Shown: piece by piece, positions 63,939-64,000 of the stretch
Position numbering within the stretch: the stretch's first letter is position 1
Layout: each line of letters starts with the position of its first letter
DNA from: Trichococcus pasteurii
GTDB taxonomy: Bacteria; Bacillota; Bacilli; Lactobacillales; Aerococcaceae
Length of the DNA stretch: 64,000 nt
Reading direction: 5' to 3'
NCBI RefSeq assembly: GCF_900112935.1
Contig: NZ_FONM01000015.1
Coordinates: 1-64,000, forward strand
Notes under the pieces: generated by a model
What the model was told of the DNA's origin: nothing
The model's database searches: none
What the model saw: the letters and a program-made list of their open reading frames with translations, nothing else
Translations under genes and position numbers: made by a program

Positions 63939-64000
63939 GTGAACTACCCCCATTAAACTAATCTCTATGGATTGGTTTAATGGGAGCTTCCTACGAACTC
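63939..64000 (-). mobile_element. Right end of an IS200/IS605-family (TnpB-type) element, cut by the window edge
   Basis: Read on the minus strand it ends GAAGCTCCC, then a hairpin CATTAAACCAATC/GATTAGTTTAATG, then GGGGGTAGTTCAC at 63939. This GAAGCYCCC-hairpin-GGTAGTTCAC arrangement is the right end seen in many IS200/IS605 elements with tnpB. The body and any tnpB would lie beyond 64000. In such elements the flank (63923-63938) would be copied as the guide of the omega RNA. Confidence 0.65.

Overview
The window looks like a chromosomal segment of a low-to-mid GC Gram-positive bacterium of the order Lactobacillales, most likely the Carnobacteriaceae and possibly Trichococcus. The family assignment is an inference from gene content and the moderate GC; no rRNA is present. 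Supporting signs are the rpoE(delta)-pyrG-fba-murA2-rho-rpmE2 block, the ddl-murF-cshA-acpS-alr block, the walRKHI genes, T-boxes, a preQ1-I riboswitch and TTG/GTG starts with strong Shine-Dalgarno sites.

Layout. 1-9.4 kb is accessory: tRNA-Leu, a MerR-controlled aldo/keto reductase and carboxymuconolactone decarboxylase pair, a MarR-PaiA pair, an RpiR regulator divergent from a SemiSWEET transporter and a GH1 6-phospho-beta-glucosidase, then methylglyoxal synthase. 8.2-14.7 kb is a minus-strand methionine uptake operon, metN-metI-metQ-metQ-metQ plus an M20 amidohydrolase, behind two tandem Met T-boxes and a clear promoter. 15-20 kb carries an aminotransferase, a tautomerase, HxlR/PhzF/RidA and an Rgg-like regulator. 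20-23 kb is a lipL-ywfO-cof operon. 23-31.6 kb holds the rpoE-pyrG-fba-murA2-rho-trx-rpmE2 core. 31.9-36.7 kb has a three-domain DUF1801 fusion, an orphan SUKH-like protein, lemA-htpX and an unknown protein. 36.9-43.7 kb is cell-wall and RNA metabolism (ddl, murF, cshA, acpS, alr) followed by preQ1 riboswitch-queT. 43.9-49.7 kb has two MBL/CBS-type genes, a CNNM transporter, trmR and an L,D-transpeptidase with WalR boxes. 49.9-61.2 kb is the wal region: walR-walK-walH-walI, then a DUF2207 protein and a pyruvate-kinase-like protein placed before walJ and htrA. A DnaA-box cluster follows. ktrA/ktrB and the right end of an IS200/IS605-TnpB type element close the window.

Three patterns are not explained by genes. 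(1) Eight intergenic clusters of short palindromes share a repeat period of about 51 bp, five helical turns, even though the palindrome sequence differs between clusters. (2) A long structured element of about 181 bp occurs three times, with paired changes in its stems; one copy carries a 62-bp insertion. (3) A DnaA-box cluster lies downstream of htrA with no dnaA beside it. The first two are the best candidates for undescribed elements.

All positions and readings were made by eye. Families were assigned from remembered motifs, without database searches.
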